Origin: Chinchilla lanigera
Taxonomy: Eukaryota > Chordata > Mammalia > Rodentia > Chinchillidae
Reading direction: 5' to 3'
Assembly (NCBI RefSeq): GCF_000276665.1
Contig: NW_004955446.1
Coordinates: forward strand, 15,695,383 to 15,759,382
Length of the DNA stretch: 64,000 nt
The notes below the pieces were generated by a model. It did not search any database, was not told the DNA's origin, and saw only the letters and a program-made list of their open reading frames with translations. Positions 51,346 to 62,420 of this stretch are shown in pieces (the first letter of the stretch is position 1; each line of letters begins with the position of its first letter). The position numbers and the translations under genes were made by a program.

Positions 51346-51830
51346 ATCCTCCTGGAGCCGTTTGCCTGTGCTGCTGCCTTTAGTCTGCCGTGATCAGGAG
51401 GGCGCAGCTAGTGTCCTTGGGATGATGGTCAGGCTCTTGCGTTGTTCCTTTCTGTGAGTCTCAGCCTCATGGCTTCTGCCATGCCCTCTGTGGCTCGCAC
51501 CACCCTGGCCGCTGCATTTCTACCCTCAGTGTTCTGTAGCCTGGGCCTTTCCACAGCTCACCCTGTGTCTCTCATTCACAGTTCCTTTGCTGCTCAACGC
51601 TAGGAAAACAACAGCCCCAGCAATGCACGCCAGGTGCTTATGTCTTCTAAACACACCGCAGCCTTCTTCATCTCTCTTCAGCTCTCCATTCCACTGGCAC
51701 CTCGAGCCTGGAAGGCCTCACCAGAGAATGCCAGTCTCTGGTCTCCATGCCCCTGTGGGAGCCCTGCACAGCCCACTACAGGTGGTAGCAGTGAGGCCGA
51801 GTGCCAAGTGGTGACTCTGAGATAATGGCG
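51346..51830. repeat. GC-rich segment, possible L1 5'UTR remnant
   Basis: Contains gctgcctttagtctgccgtg atca, which reappears in diverged form at 52356-52374 (tgcctctagtctgccatgat), about 1 kb away. Such a repeated GC-rich unit 5' of an antisense L1 is compatible with L1 5'UTR monomers. The overlapping plus and minus frames here look like by-products of base composition. Confidence 0.3.
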
Positions 51831-51831
51831 T

Positions 51832-52190
51832 TGTATTAGTGTATTAGTGTTCTCGGTGCTGAGACACAATATCCAGTACCCACAACTTTAAAAAAGAGAG
51901 GTTTAATTTGCTCACAGTTTCAGCCCATGGTCAGGCAGAGAAACCGTGGTAGAAAGGCATAGTGGAGTAGAGCTGCTTAGTCCATGTCAGCCGGGAAGTA
52001 GAGCAGAGGAAGCTAGCCGAAGGAGTGAGGAAACAGACACAGACTCCCGGGCCAGCCCCCATGACCGACACGCCTACAAGTCCACTCCACCAATCACCAG
52101 TGCAGATCCCAAAGCCAATCAAGTTGAAACTCCGCCCTAACCACCCGAGGTCTGCTCTTCCAAACGGCAGTGAGTAGCACCATGCCAAAG
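51832..52190 (+). mobile_element. Second copy of the DNA-transposon-like repeat
   Basis: gtgtattagtgttctcggtg, agagaggtttaatttgctca, cagtttcagcccatggtcag, and a 3' half (ccaatcaccagtgcagatcc) parallel the copy at 50180-50616 in the same order and strand. The family assignment (hAT-like, URR1-like) is tentative. Confidence 0.5.
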
Positions 52191-52499
52191 CAGGAGCCTC
52201 ACTTATTCTACAAATATTTTTGGGTTTTTACCTGGCTGCTGGCTCACTCTAGTTGTATTTCCGTTATTGGTCTCCCTACCTCCCTATGAATCCATAAACA
52301 GACCTGAATTGCAGACCTGGATGACTATCTCAGAGCAGCTTGTGAGTGCCTCTTGCCTCTAGTCTGCCATGATAGAGTCTCTCCTGGGGCACTATGTATT
52401 TCATTTTCGCATCCCTCCTGTGTACCTCTCACCCTTTCAAGTTCAGAATGACAGAGGCTGCAACAGACCCACCTGGGAAAGATGGAGCCTGCATAGCCA

Positions 52500-52625
52500 C
52501 ATTCCAGCTTAAGAAACAGAACATTAGCGCTAACCATGGTGGTAAACGCTTGTAATCAGCACTTAGAGGCTGAGACGGGAAAACTGGGAGTTCAAGGCCG
52601 GCTTGGGCAATTTAACTAGACAGAA
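52500..52625 (+). mobile_element. B1-like SINE fragment
   Basis: accatggtggtaaacgcttg, taatcagcacttagaggctg, agacgggaaaactgggagtt, caaggccggcttgggcaatt. This is the left part of a B1 or B1+ID element; the right part is not visible. Confidence 0.8.
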
Positions 52626-52834
52626 TCAGACACTAGATTGTCCACAAGGGCCCCCTGTACACTGTAAAGCTAGAAAATCCAGCAGATGCTCAGTCTAAGA
52701 AGCTCAAAGCTGCAGTGCAAGAAGACCAAGGCTAAAACCCCAGTTCTAGAGTGAAGGCCTGCCGGCCCCAGAGAGCTGCTGGTGAGTCTGCTGGAAGAAA
52801 CTGGAACCAGATGTCCACAAGAAGACAGCAACAA

Positions 52835-52965
52835 AAATTACACCCACTCGGGGCTGGGGATTTAGCTCAGCGGCACAGCACCTGCCTGGCAAGTGCAAGG
52901 TCGTGAGTTTGATTCCTGGTACTGGGAAGAAAAAAAAGAAAGAAAAAAAGAAATTACACCCATTC
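52835..52965 (+). mobile_element. Young ID SINE with 15-bp target duplications
   Basis: The body starts at 52850 (ggggctggggatttagctca, gcggcacagcacctgcctgg, B-box gagtttgattcc) and is followed by an A/GA-rich tail to about 52950. Direct repeats aaattacacccactc (52835-52849) and aaattacacccattc (52951-52965) differ at one base. A box and overall length are intact. Confidence 0.96.
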
Positions 52966-53675
52966 AAGCAGAATCGAGCTTGCATGTGTCATAAAGTAAA
53001 CTCTTTAAACTGAGTAAATGATAAGTAAACCTAGCTACGTACATCAATGACAATTACAAATCTGAAACCAGCTTAAAATTTCATTCATTTGTGTATATTC
53101 CTACTCTGAAAGGCATAGGGACTAAAAAGGTGCCTTGTTTAGAAATCAGTGTAGAATATCAGAAATTGTTTGGTTTTCCTCCAAGAAAATTTGGAAATTA
53201 CCCCATATACTCTATGTCTACCTAAATATCTGATTTTAACAACTCATTGCAATATATCTAATATCTAGATGCATGAACTTCAAAGTCATTCTTTTTAGGA
53301 AATTAAAAACTAAATACTACCAGTTTTCGTCATAAAGAAATGATAGAGTTTCAGCAGATGGATATGGTTTAGCCTGCTTTAATCACTATGCAATGTATAC
53401 ATGTATCAACATGTACAATTATTATGTTTTTGTATACATTTAAAAAGAAACTTTAGAATAACTTCTTTAAAGCTAAAAAAGCTAAATACTGCCGATTTCC
53501 TGATAATTTCAGCATTTCAAAGATGTGTATTTGTTTAGACTACCATACTGACCACATATCTATAAACAGATTTCGACTAAATATCCTTGCTTATATATTA
53601 ACCAACGTCCTAAAACTGCCTATTCTAAAAGCAGTAAATAACAATTTAAAAAAAAAAAAAAGAAAGAAACTGACA
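52966..53675. other. Unique AT-rich sequence
   Basis: No gene or clear repeat. Confidence 0.5.
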
Positions 53676-53878
53676 ATTTAAGGGGCTGGGGATATAGCTC
53701 AGTGGCATAAGCGTCTACGTGGCAAGCACAAGGTTGTGAGTTCGACCCCCGGTAACACACAAAAAAAAAAACTTTCTTGGGCTGGGGATTTAGCTCAGCG
53801 GCACAGCGCCTGCCTGGCAAGCACAAGGTAGTGAGTTTGGTTCCCGGTACTGGAAAAAAAACAAACAAAAAAAACCAA
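53676..53878 (+). mobile_element. Two ID SINEs in tandem
   Basis: ID copy 1 (about 53682-53773; ggggctggggatatagctca, gagttcgacccccggtaaca, A11 tail) is followed directly, after the linker ctttctt, by ID copy 2 (about 53780-53878; gggctggggatttagctcag, cggcacagcgcctgcctggc, A-rich tail with ACAAAC). Same orientation. Copy 1 is more diverged (tagctcagtggcataagcgt), so stepwise insertion into the A tail of copy 1 is simplest. No convincing target duplication separates them. Confidence 0.93.
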
Positions 53879-53929
53879 ACAATTATTATTGACTTTGAAC
53901 CTCGTTTAATCTGTGTGAAAATCCTATTA

Positions 53930-54075
53930 CATAGACATCATTATCCTTGTTGTGTCCTAGGAGAAACTGGGGCTCAAAAAAGATAAGCAGTTTGCAGAAA
54001 ATCACCTCACTGTTAAATAACAGTACTCGGGTTTCAGTCACCCTATTCCTGACATCAAAGTCTATGCATTTGACA
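53930..54075 (-). repeat. MIR SINE fragment
   Basis: Complement of MIR: gagaaactggggctcaaaaa, agataagcagtttgcagaaa, atcacctcactgttaaataa, cagtactcgggtttcagtca, ctgacatcaaagtctatgca. These are the words around 'gaggaaactgaggctcagag..ttaagtgacttgcccaaggtcaca'. Confidence 0.8.
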
Positions 54076-54239
54076 CTACAGTAGATTGCTTTTGGGGGGT
54101 CAAAATAATTTTTGATTTTTAAATACCTAGGCATCACACTATACAGTCAATAACAGTGTATATCATACTGTGATCAATACAAAGAATTAAACTGAATATT
54201 CCAAGTACATCATGTTCATACAAACACTTCACCTTTTCC

Positions 54240-54385
54240 AGAATCCTGTTACAAATACTATCGCATGTGTTACTCTGATCTTATCGCTTCAAAAGAGCTT
54301 TTACTGACATTTTGTATTCTTGATGAAATTGAGACACAAATAAACCAGGTGGCCTAGGTAAAGTCATCTATAGGAAGATCAAACA
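54240..54385 (-). repeat. Possible MIR fragment
   Basis: gatgaaattgagacacaaat and ggcctaggtaaagtcatcta resemble the 'gatgaggaaactgaggcacagag..cccaaggtcac' part of MIR in complement. Weak, but in the expected order. Confidence 0.4.
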
Positions 54386-54789
54386 GAGCCTCTCCATTGA
54401 CTTCCACTTAGCATGGTACTGAACATTCTTAAAGACTCAATGTAATGTTAAATATCTTGGGACCCCAATATCTTCATAAAAATAATGCTCTTTAGGAACA
54501 TTAAATTTTCACAAAACTTTAAAACTACTGAACCAATGACTTCATCCATAGTATTCTATTTCTCTGGTTATAATTCAAAGTGTTGCTGAGATTTAAGCAG
54601 CTATTGTTTTAAATGCTGGTTTAGAGATATTCCTGTTTAATTTGTACAAATGGTTAAGCTGTGCTTATTATATAGTATCTAGGGAAAATGTTAGAAGAGT
54701 GAATCAGTGAATAAAAATTTTAAACAATAGAAATCTGTGTAACTGTCAACCACAAAAACTAAAGTCACACTTCAACTGTCCACATTTAC
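54386..54789. other. Unique AT-rich sequence
   Basis: No gene or clear repeat. Confidence 0.5.
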
Positions 54790-56240
54790 ATTTTTTTTGT
54801 TTAAAATCTACATGAGGTACAGTAAACTAAATTTGAAATGGACCAAAGATCTAAATATTAAAGCAGAAAAATTAAATCTGCTGGAAGGTAGACTAGGTAA
54901 AGCTCTTGAAGACATTGGTGTAGGAAAAGACTTTATGAATGAAACCTCAATTGCACAGGAACTATATCACAAAGAATCAACAACTGGGATCTCATCTTAT
55001 TAAAAAGCTTTTATACAACAAGGGAAACCACCAACAGAGTTAAGGGACAATCTACAATGTGGGAAAAAAGTGCTTGCCAGCTATTCCTCAGATGAAAGAT
55101 TACTGTTGAGAACATATAAGAACTCAAAAAATCAGACCTCCCAAATATAAAGACCCAATCCCAAAATGGGCATCTGAGATAAATACACACTTCTCAGATG
55201 AAGAAATGCAAACAACAAATAAATATATGAAAGAAATGTTCAATGTCACTGGTCATTCGAGAGATGCAAATTAAAACAACACTGAGATTCCATCTCACCC
55301 CAGAAAGAATGGCTGTTATCAAGAAATCAACCAATATGCAATATAACAACCATTGGTGAATTCCTACCATTTTGTTTAGAGAAGCTCTGAATCACTTCTA
55401 ATTTTTTTTAACTATTTTTAACTCTCTTTAATGGTTTGGTTGATCTTGCATTCTTGCATCTGGTAATGTGAGCAACTTTGTTGAAGATAACAGTATGTAA
55501 TATAACAACCACTGTTAATTCCTATCATTTTATTTTGAAACCCTGTATAATTTTTGTTTTTGTGTTGTTTTGTTTTTGTCTATGTTATTATTTTGTTATT
55601 TTTTTATTCTCTTTAAAATAAAAAAGAAATCAATCAATAACAAATGTTGGTAGGGTTCTGAGGAAAAAGGAGCACTTCTCCACTGTTGGTGGAAGTATAG
55701 ACTGCTCCAACCACTGTGGAAGTTAGTGTGGAGATTCCTCAAAAGACTACGATTGGAGTTCCCATTGGACCTACCTATTTCCTTTCTGGGTACCTTCCCA
55801 GAAGAATTAAAAACATCATACCACAGCAATGTATGTGCACCCATGTTTACAACAGTAGAATTTGTAATAGCTAAATCTTGGAAACAAATTGGATGCCCAT
55901 CAACTGAAGAATGGATAAAAAAGATGTGGTCTTTTTATCCAGTGGAGTACTACTCAGCCATAAAAGAAGCATAAACTAGACTCTTTTATAGGTAAATGTA
56001 TGCAACTCATGACCATATTCATAAGTAAAATAAACTAGATATACATATGCAAACATTGTATTGTCTTCCCAGTGTGAGAAGCTAAAAGAGGAAATATGAT
56101 CCAAAATGTACAATAGATATTCTAAAATGGGAAGAAACTGTTCAAAAGGAAAGAAAAACTGGGATGAGGAAAAAGGAAGGAAAAAGGAAGAAGGAAGGGA
56201 GGGAAAAGCAAAGAAAAAGATATATATATAAATACATGTA
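54790..56240 (+). mobile_element. 5'-truncated L1, interrupted by a second L1
   Basis: Sense L1 starting in the ORF2 C-terminal third (LNLKWTKDLNIKAEKLNLLE), continuing through the 'SRQPTEWEKIF'-equivalent and 'HFS.E' regions in decayed form, to HLTP-equivalent and KKST-equivalent positions near 55320. It resumes after the nested insertion with APMFTTVEFVIAKSWKQ and CPSTEEWIKKMWSFYPVEYY at 55830-55970, then a purine-rich 3'UTR (gggatgaggaaaaaggaagg, near 56161). EN and most of RT are missing. The right limit is approximate. Confidence 0.9.
55321..55638 (+). mobile_element. Short L1 3' end nested in the L1
   Basis: A 288-bp noncoding L1 tail (55336-55623; ctctttaatggtttggttga, gttgaagataacagtatgta, tttgtgttgttttgtttttg, then a short A-rich end) interrupts ORF2. 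It is bracketed by aagaaatcaaccaat (55321-55335) and aagaaatcaatcaat (55624-55638), which differ at one base and together restore the normal L1 ORF2 reading at that point (codons for KKST). The same 3' tail family occurs at 8870-9060 and 32801-33100. Confidence 0.93.
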
Positions 56241-57320
56241 CAAGATAGGTAAGAGAGTTGAAAAAATCTGCATGAGAATTTTTTTCATATAAATTCAAAA
56301 AGAGGAATCTAAATGGAAAAAGGTATCTCAGAGAAACCTGCTTGCATTATTTTCTCACAACAGCAGGCTGAGACTCCTTGACCCATATAACTCATCACCG
56401 CCAATGTAAATGGTAGCTGCCCTGGGGCTTGAGTGATGAAGGTAACTTTTTCTCTGCTTTTTAAATCTTTTTCACTTCAAAAGCTTCAGTACCTAATTAG
56501 TATATATCTCCTAACCTCTCTGTGTAGTCCGTGCTACACCTGTGGGAATATATGCTGTAGGTCTGCTGTAAAATAAAACCTCTACTTTACAAAGTATCAC
56601 CTTGCATTGCAGGGAAGTGAGGTATTGCATTCTCCTTTTCCTTCAGGCTTTCTTAAAAGGGAAGATGTGCTCCTCTACAATTTACACCAACCAACTACTG
56701 GCTGAAGAGGGGGCCAGCAAAAGGATTCCTTTGCCTACACCAACTCAAACTTTCCAAGTATAAAATGCTCTGTCTTAATATCTGGTGCATTTCAATAATC
56801 TCTTGCACTTTTTGTAAATGTTTATATGGACTTTTCTTATGGGAAACATCACCATCTACTGCAATAATATTTTAGTTTCTGTATCTTCCACTAATAATGG
56901 AATCAGGCCTTATACAGGAGTCTGTCTCCTTGAAGCTTTCCATTGCTCAGAGGCACCCACTTGTCTTATCCTGCTATCTCTGCCATTATTTTATTGTGAA
57001 CTTCCAATGACTTAAGTGTAGCCAGCAAACACCTCTCTTACCCACTGAGAAGGCAGCCCAACATTCATAGCAGCAACATCACAGAGTAACATACACATTA
57101 CTCCATATGACCTCGGAATTTACGCACATATTATTTGACACTTTAATATGATTTATATCTTTTATGTATATGGTTTCCTTTACTCAGATTCAAATATAAA
57201 GCCATTCTGGACAGAGGCTGCACCGTCCAAATCACAAGTATCTTCCCAAAATGCCTACAAGTATCATGTTTTGCCCAATGTGAGAGAAAAACAAGTGTTT
57301 TTTGTCTGTAGTTTTGTTTT
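56241..57320. other. Unique sequence
   Basis: No gene or clear repeat. Moderately GC-mixed, without an exon-like frame. Confidence 0.45.
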
Positions 57321-57324
57321 CTGA

Positions 57325-57480
57325 ATACTGACCAAATTCTTAGTCAAACTGGAGAAATTACTTAATATCTTTGGCCCATGTTGTTCACCTATAAAATGAC
57401 AAAAATAATTATGGCCTTCTACAATTGCTTTAAAAATTAAATGTGTGAGTGTTCCTTGTGAAATCTGAAAGGCTTTGCAC
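57325..57480 (+). repeat. MIR SINE fragment
   Basis: ttagtcaaactggagaaatt, acttaatatctttggcccat, gttcacctataaaatgacaa, atggccttctacaattgctt: the 'tcctta..tcatctgtaaaatggg..ctacctcatagggttgt' order of MIR, strongly diverged. Confidence 0.65.
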
Positions 57481-57518
57481 ATTAATTACACTTGTGACTA
57501 GGCTATGTTTGGGAGTGA

Positions 57519-57582
57519 AGAAAGCTTTGAGAAAGAGATGGCTTTTGTTTAGAAAGCTTTGAGAAAGAGATGGCTTTTGTTT
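57519..57582. repeat. Perfect 32-bp tandem duplication
   Basis: Copies 57519-57550 and 57551-57582 (agaaagctttgagaaagaga, ending ggcttttgttt) are identical by my reading. A smaller repeat, tttctaattatt, follows at about 57585 and 57604. No transposon signature. Confidence 0.96.
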
Positions 57583-57989
57583 ATTTTCTAATTATTGTCC
57601 ACTTTCTAATTATTTTTGGAGTTTTATCTATTACATGATTTATAAAGTAACAGAGATCAGGAGAGAGATGGATACAGACTCTTTTGGATGCAATTATTAT
57701 GCACGGATGCCTGCCGAACATCCCAAGTCTGTTTCCTGCTGGTTACATGATGATGTTCGCTGGTGTGCCCAGCACCTCCTCCTCATCCTGCTCCTATGCA
57801 GGCTGAGCGCCCTGCGTTAAGGTTCTGATCTGTCAGCAGCAGAGCAGCACAGCACTTTGCAGCTCATTAATTTCGAAAGACCAGGCAAAATCACTCGGTT
57901 TTATTCCATATTGAAAATGGAAACTCTCTATTCCTCACCCTTCATTCCTTCCCAGAATTCAGCATAGGCTCTTGACTATATTAAGAAAT
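57583..57989. other. Unique sequence, possible constrained segment
   Basis: No gene. The part 57690-57900 is GC-richer with several CpG sites and a homeodomain-type word (gctcattaatttcg) and no transposon features. Conservation is speculative. Confidence 0.3.
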
Positions 57990-58101
57990 GAATAACCGGG
58001 GCTGGGGATTTAGCTCAGCGGCAAAGGGCCTGCCTGGCAAACGCAAGGTCGTGAGTTCGGTTCCCGGTACCGGAGAAAAAGCAAAAAAAAAAAGAATAAC
58101 C
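57990..58101 (+). mobile_element. Young ID SINE
   Basis: Body from 57998 (ggggctggggatttagctca, gcggcaaagggcctgcctgg, gagttcggttcccggtaccg) with an A-rich tail to about 58093. The 8-bp repeat gaataacc at 57990-57997 and 58094-58101 fits a target duplication. A and B boxes are intact. Confidence 0.95.
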
Positions 58102-59170
58102 TTTATTAAAGAATCCAATTCCAAGTAATTGCCACTGGTCATTTTATGTTTCATGGTCAGGTCAAAATAAAGAAACTTAGGATTATAAAACCAAATAAAT
58201 CAGAGTGCATTCATGCAAAGTGTGGCTTTCCCATATGCTAATGAACAATTTAGAGCAGAGCGGAAAGAAGAAGGGGTTTTCTCCAAAAGGGTCCCTCTGC
58301 ACAGGCCTTATCACTGCTCTGTCATTCCGTGTCACTGACCTCAGAGTCTGTGCTGGAACTGCTCTCCATGCTGCTGCTGGCCAGCACCGACCACACAGGA
58401 CCTCAGCAGGACTCAAGTCGCGTCTCATCTGTATCATGTCTCTGAGCCTCACTCCTGTCTGGATGATTTCCACAGCCAAGCCTTCAGGTTCCTAGTGGCA
58501 CAAGGTTTTCTCCTTACGTAGCTGTCTCCATCCCGGGACTTCGAAGAATGACCAGGCAGGATCAGCCACAGTCTCCTGTGGCAATGGCAGCCACTGCTTA
58601 CCCCAGCATTTCAACCAAACCACAAAGTCAGGCTCCATCAACTAAAGTGATTTTTCTCATAGAGAGCTGGGATCACTTTTAAGGAACTCATAGTCCTTCA
58701 TTCTAGTTTGCTTGTGGCTGAATCCCATTTGTGACCTGGGTTCATGTCCTCCTCTCTCACAGGGCTCTACTAATGATGAAAATTAGTTATGCAGCTGCTT
58801 CAGTGTCTTCTGTTTCCATGAAAAGCGAGGAGTTCCCCAAACACTCTACCATCTAGAGGCTCTGATGCCCAGAATACACAATATAGACTCCCAGGACACC
58901 ACGATGCCCATACCACTTGCCAGGCTGGCAGAGTCTGTTTTCTGTCCCAAGCCAATGCCATCCATATAGAAACCATGCTAAAGGCACCACAGGAATGCAA
59001 AGGATGGAGCTGAGTGTGAGGCTGTGCTGAGAAAGTGGCCTCAGTTGGGAATCTTACACAGTGAATACAATTTCCAGACAGGCAAATGAGGGAGGGAAAG
59101 GCCTTCCACTTGGACAAGACAGGATGAACAGAGGTACAGAAATTAAAGAGTCAAAATAGAAGACACTAGT
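58102..59170. other. Unique sequence, moderately GC
   Basis: No supported exon. The overlapping frames at 58183-58495 and 58800-59117 lack recognisable domains. An octamer-like word (atatgctaatgaac) lies near 58235. Confidence 0.45.
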
Positions 59171-59171
59171 G

Positions 59172-59459
59172 CAGGTTGAGAATCTTTTATCCAAGTGTTC
59201 AGATTTGGGTGTTTTTTAGGATTTGCAGTTTTTACATTTACATAATATAATAATTTGGAAATGGGGCTGAGTACTAACACTGCTAATTTAGGTTTCATAT
59301 AAACTTTATAGGCTGAGAACAATTTATAGCATTTTTAATAAGTTTGTGTGTGAAACAAAGTTTCACGTGTGGAATTCTTTTCCCCTATGATGTTAGGTCA
59401 GCATTCAAAATGTGGACCATTTTTAATGCCAGGTTTTTCAGGGTGAAGATGCTGAACCT
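59172..59459. mobile_element. DNA-transposon fossil with terminal inverted repeats
   Basis: The left end caggttgagaatcttttatc and the complement of the right end, gaggttcagcatcttcacc, match imperfectly as inverted repeats. Internal words (ttcagatttgggtgtttttt, tgtgtgtgaaacaaagtttc, aaaatgtggaccattttt) are those of an old, widespread mammalian non-autonomous DNA element whose family name I do not recall with certainty. It is about 288 bp and has no coding capacity. Confidence 0.6.
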
Positions 59460-60495
59460 CTCTAAAACAAGAAAAAAAAAGACAAGAAATGAAAAGAGAT
59501 GGTCTTAATACATGCTACATCCATACAATGTAGTCAACATCAATTGTCAGCTTTCTGATGAATTTTAAACACTTGCAATATACACAGTTAAGTCAAACTG
59601 GTTGAAAACTGTAAAATGATCACACTTGTGCAAGCATATGAAATTATTTAGATAAAAAAGTGGAAAGCTGATGTCAAGCGGTAAAAATATAATAAAATGG
59701 TTTTTTCCTCATTTTTAATTATGTAGAGCGTGTCATGTTATCACAAGAAGCATGTATTCATTAAGGAGTTAGAATAATGCTAGTAAAAAAGAAGTGAAAC
59801 AGTTTCTAAATAAAGATAGTCTGAACCTGGAGATCACCTCTGATTTTTAAAAGAATGTGGTAGTAACACAAAAAAACAGCATCTGCATATATGTGTAAAT
59901 TTCATCCTTTTATGATGCACATCTGTTGGCCTATAGATATTAACTGGGCTTACTTTAGCATAAAGTATACACTGAAAATGACAAATGTGAAAAATAGTAA
60001 ATTTAAAAAATTATAATGAATTCACCTGAGTTTGAATTGCAATGGATTTTTATAGACTTCAACAAGAAGATGGAACCAATCTTAAGTACAATACACTATT
60101 ATCATGATTAAAATGTCCTGGGGAAGATTCCCTAATAGAGAATATCTCTCCTTTTCATTTCTGTTTTTTGCTAATACAAAATCCTCAATGTTTATCCCAC
60201 TTGCCATCCTTGAAGGCAAGGGTTAAAATGTAAATGCTGAAATGAGTAGAATTTTAAAATCTTCTCAATTACTTTAGCTTGTATTCATCTCCCAGCTTGT
60301 GGGTGGATAGAAGGACTGAGAAAACTGGAATCTTGTTCGATTCGCAGCTGACTGTAAGAGATGGCGGTTAGAAACAAACGCTACTTCTCTCCTTGGTTCC
60401 ACTGGCTCCAGGCTATGAGCTCCTTGAAAATAGGAAATCAATCATATTCACTTCTGCTTTCATCCCAAGCCCCTACCTGGCACATTGTAGAAAGA
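59460..60495. other. Unique AT-rich sequence
   Basis: No gene or clear repeat. Confidence 0.5.
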
Positions 60496-60498
60496 TGA

Positions 60499-60522
60499 GA
60501 GGGAGGGAGGGAGGGAGGGAGA
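60499..60522. repeat. (GGGA)n microsatellite
   Basis: Six GGGA units. Confidence 0.9.
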
Positions 60523-60710
60523 AAGGAAAGACAAAGGAGAAACTACCTAGGAAAATTGCTGAGGATCTAGAGCTATCCTAACACTGCTGAGAACCTGTGA
60601 AGGGGCTGCCAGAAGGTCTAGGAACAGACCAAGGGATGTGCAAGAGAGAAAAGCACCAAGGATACAGTATTTGCTGACACTATTGGCAGATATAAAGACA
60701 AACAAAAGTA

Positions 60711-60826
60711 GAAAGAAAGGGAAGAAGGAAGGAGGGAGGAAGGGAAAAGGGAGGACGGAAGGGCAGAAGGAAGGAAGGAAGGAAAGAAAAGAGGGAGGGA
60801 GGGAGGGAGGGAAGGAAGGAGGAAAT
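60711..60826. repeat. (GGAA)n/(GGGA)n purine tract
   Basis: About 116 bases almost entirely of purines on the plus strand, in mixed GGAA, GGGA and GAAA units. The translated frames (Lys/Glu/Arg/Gly and Ser/Phe/Pro runs) are artefacts. Confidence 0.95.
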
Positions 60827-62040
60827 TTTTCTTTCCAATGAAACAATTGCAATGTCAATATAGTCCATTACTTTTGAGGATAATAATACATTTCAATAAT
60901 GTTTAGTGGAATATGAAATCTTGTGAAAATTCTTACATCTCTCTTCTGAGAGGAAAGTAATGTATGAATTTAGGGTGTGCCAGAATAAATGCTAAGCTAT
61001 TTTCTCAGTTGTCTGAAATTTTATGACAAGAAATACAAGCAACAACACTACACCCCTGAGTGTATTTGTCAGATTAATGAGTAGGCTCCATCCTCAAATG
61101 CCACTAATTTCCATAACTAGGCGAGTGTACAGATTTATCCTCTTGTATTCACTTAAAAATATCTACTGGGAGGGGATCAGAAGTTCAGAGATTAGGAAAC
61201 CTCTCAAATTTAGCCAGTTAAGACTCTTTATCCAGTTTCAACATCTGACTTTTTTCAGCATGCAGTCATGCCCCCTATAAAAAACATTCGATACCAAAAG
61301 AGCATCTTGGAACTGACAAATTAAGGAGATATTATCCACCTAGTAAAAGAGTTACCTTAGTCTGAAAAAGTTTATATAACGTCGTTAAAATTATTTGTTT
61401 CACAGAAATTCATACTTTCTATGATGCATGAAAACTTTCATGTGGGCCAAGTGAGTTGCAGCTGAACTATTAAATAAATATATTTTCAGTAATGCCGCTC
61501 TAGTTTCTCTTCTTATATTGTAAAAATTAGAGTTTTGTATATATCAAAACAATGGATAGAAGAATGGATGGGTAGATAATGAAGAACTGGAATACAGAGA
61601 ATATTAAATTATTATTTCCTATTAGTATATGAAAAAAAGAGTCCATAGAAATTTTTGGAGGAAATAATTAGTATAATAAATAAATATAAACCCATTATTA
61701 GGTCAAGCTTTTTATCCAAATGGTAAAACAAAGGAAACGCTCTGACGCATCATATGTGGTTTCACATAATGAAAGTATAGAAAACTTTATGAGTTTAAAA
61801 AATGCACCTTGGCCACTTAACTTCTTAGATTCATGAAGAAACCACATATATTTCTTCTAGCTTCAATAGTTTAAAGATGATGCAATCCATGAAATAATTT
61901 ACCTTAAATATAAAGAAGCATGTGCTACTCACAAAAGCAAAAACAAAGATTTTACTACACAGGTTCAACGTAATATTTTTCTTTTTGGTTTATTTCAAAT
62001 GTAATTCATTCTTGAAACTATAAAACAGGGGATGTGTAAA
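60827..62040. other. Unique AT-rich sequence
   Basis: No gene or clear repeat. Confidence 0.5.
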
Positions 62041-62099
62041 GTTTGCTTGTGTCTGGTTTCAAAGATGGCCTTTTTTTCCCCCTTTTCTTTTCTTTTCTT

Positions 62100-62420
62100 C
62101 TTTTTTTTATGCACAAAATGTCTGCCAAGCCTGAAAATGATGCAGATCATGTTTCTATGTCTGTGAGGTGGCGTTTACAGAGCAGTCTGGCTCTGGCCCG
62201 GGATTTTTCAACTGCTCGCTGTGGTGGAATTACAGTAGGGGGTTAGGGGTGAGGTGAGTGGGAGGGAGGCTTTGTCCCCGCGGCATTTAAAATTACATCT
62301 AATCTTATCAAGGCGCTCGGCATTGTTTCTGGCGACCAGGAGCAGGTACAGTACTGCTTTTGTTCAAGTCAGTAGCTTTGCTGAACAAAGTTGAGGGAGA
62401 CGCAAAGACTAAAATAATAT
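62100..62420. promoter_or_regulatory. Candidate conserved regulatory element
   Basis: A repeat-free block with unusual composition for this window: several CpG sites (ggtggcgttt, ggcccggga, actgctcgct, tccccgcggca, aaggcgctcggc, tggcgacc) next to AT-rich homeodomain/GATA-type words (catttaaaattacatctaat, tcttatcaagg). This pattern is common in conserved enhancers. There is no direct evidence of conservation or activity, so the call is a hypothesis. Confidence 0.3.

Noticed and set aside
51587..51869. Overlapping frames in both strands of the GC-rich segment
   Set aside because: No domain and mutually overlapping in several frames, as expected from composition; the segment is more likely repeat-derived.
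60547..60868. Pro/Ser/Phe-rich and Arg/Lys/Glu-rich frames
   Set aside because: Simple-repeat translation of the GGAA/GGGA tract.
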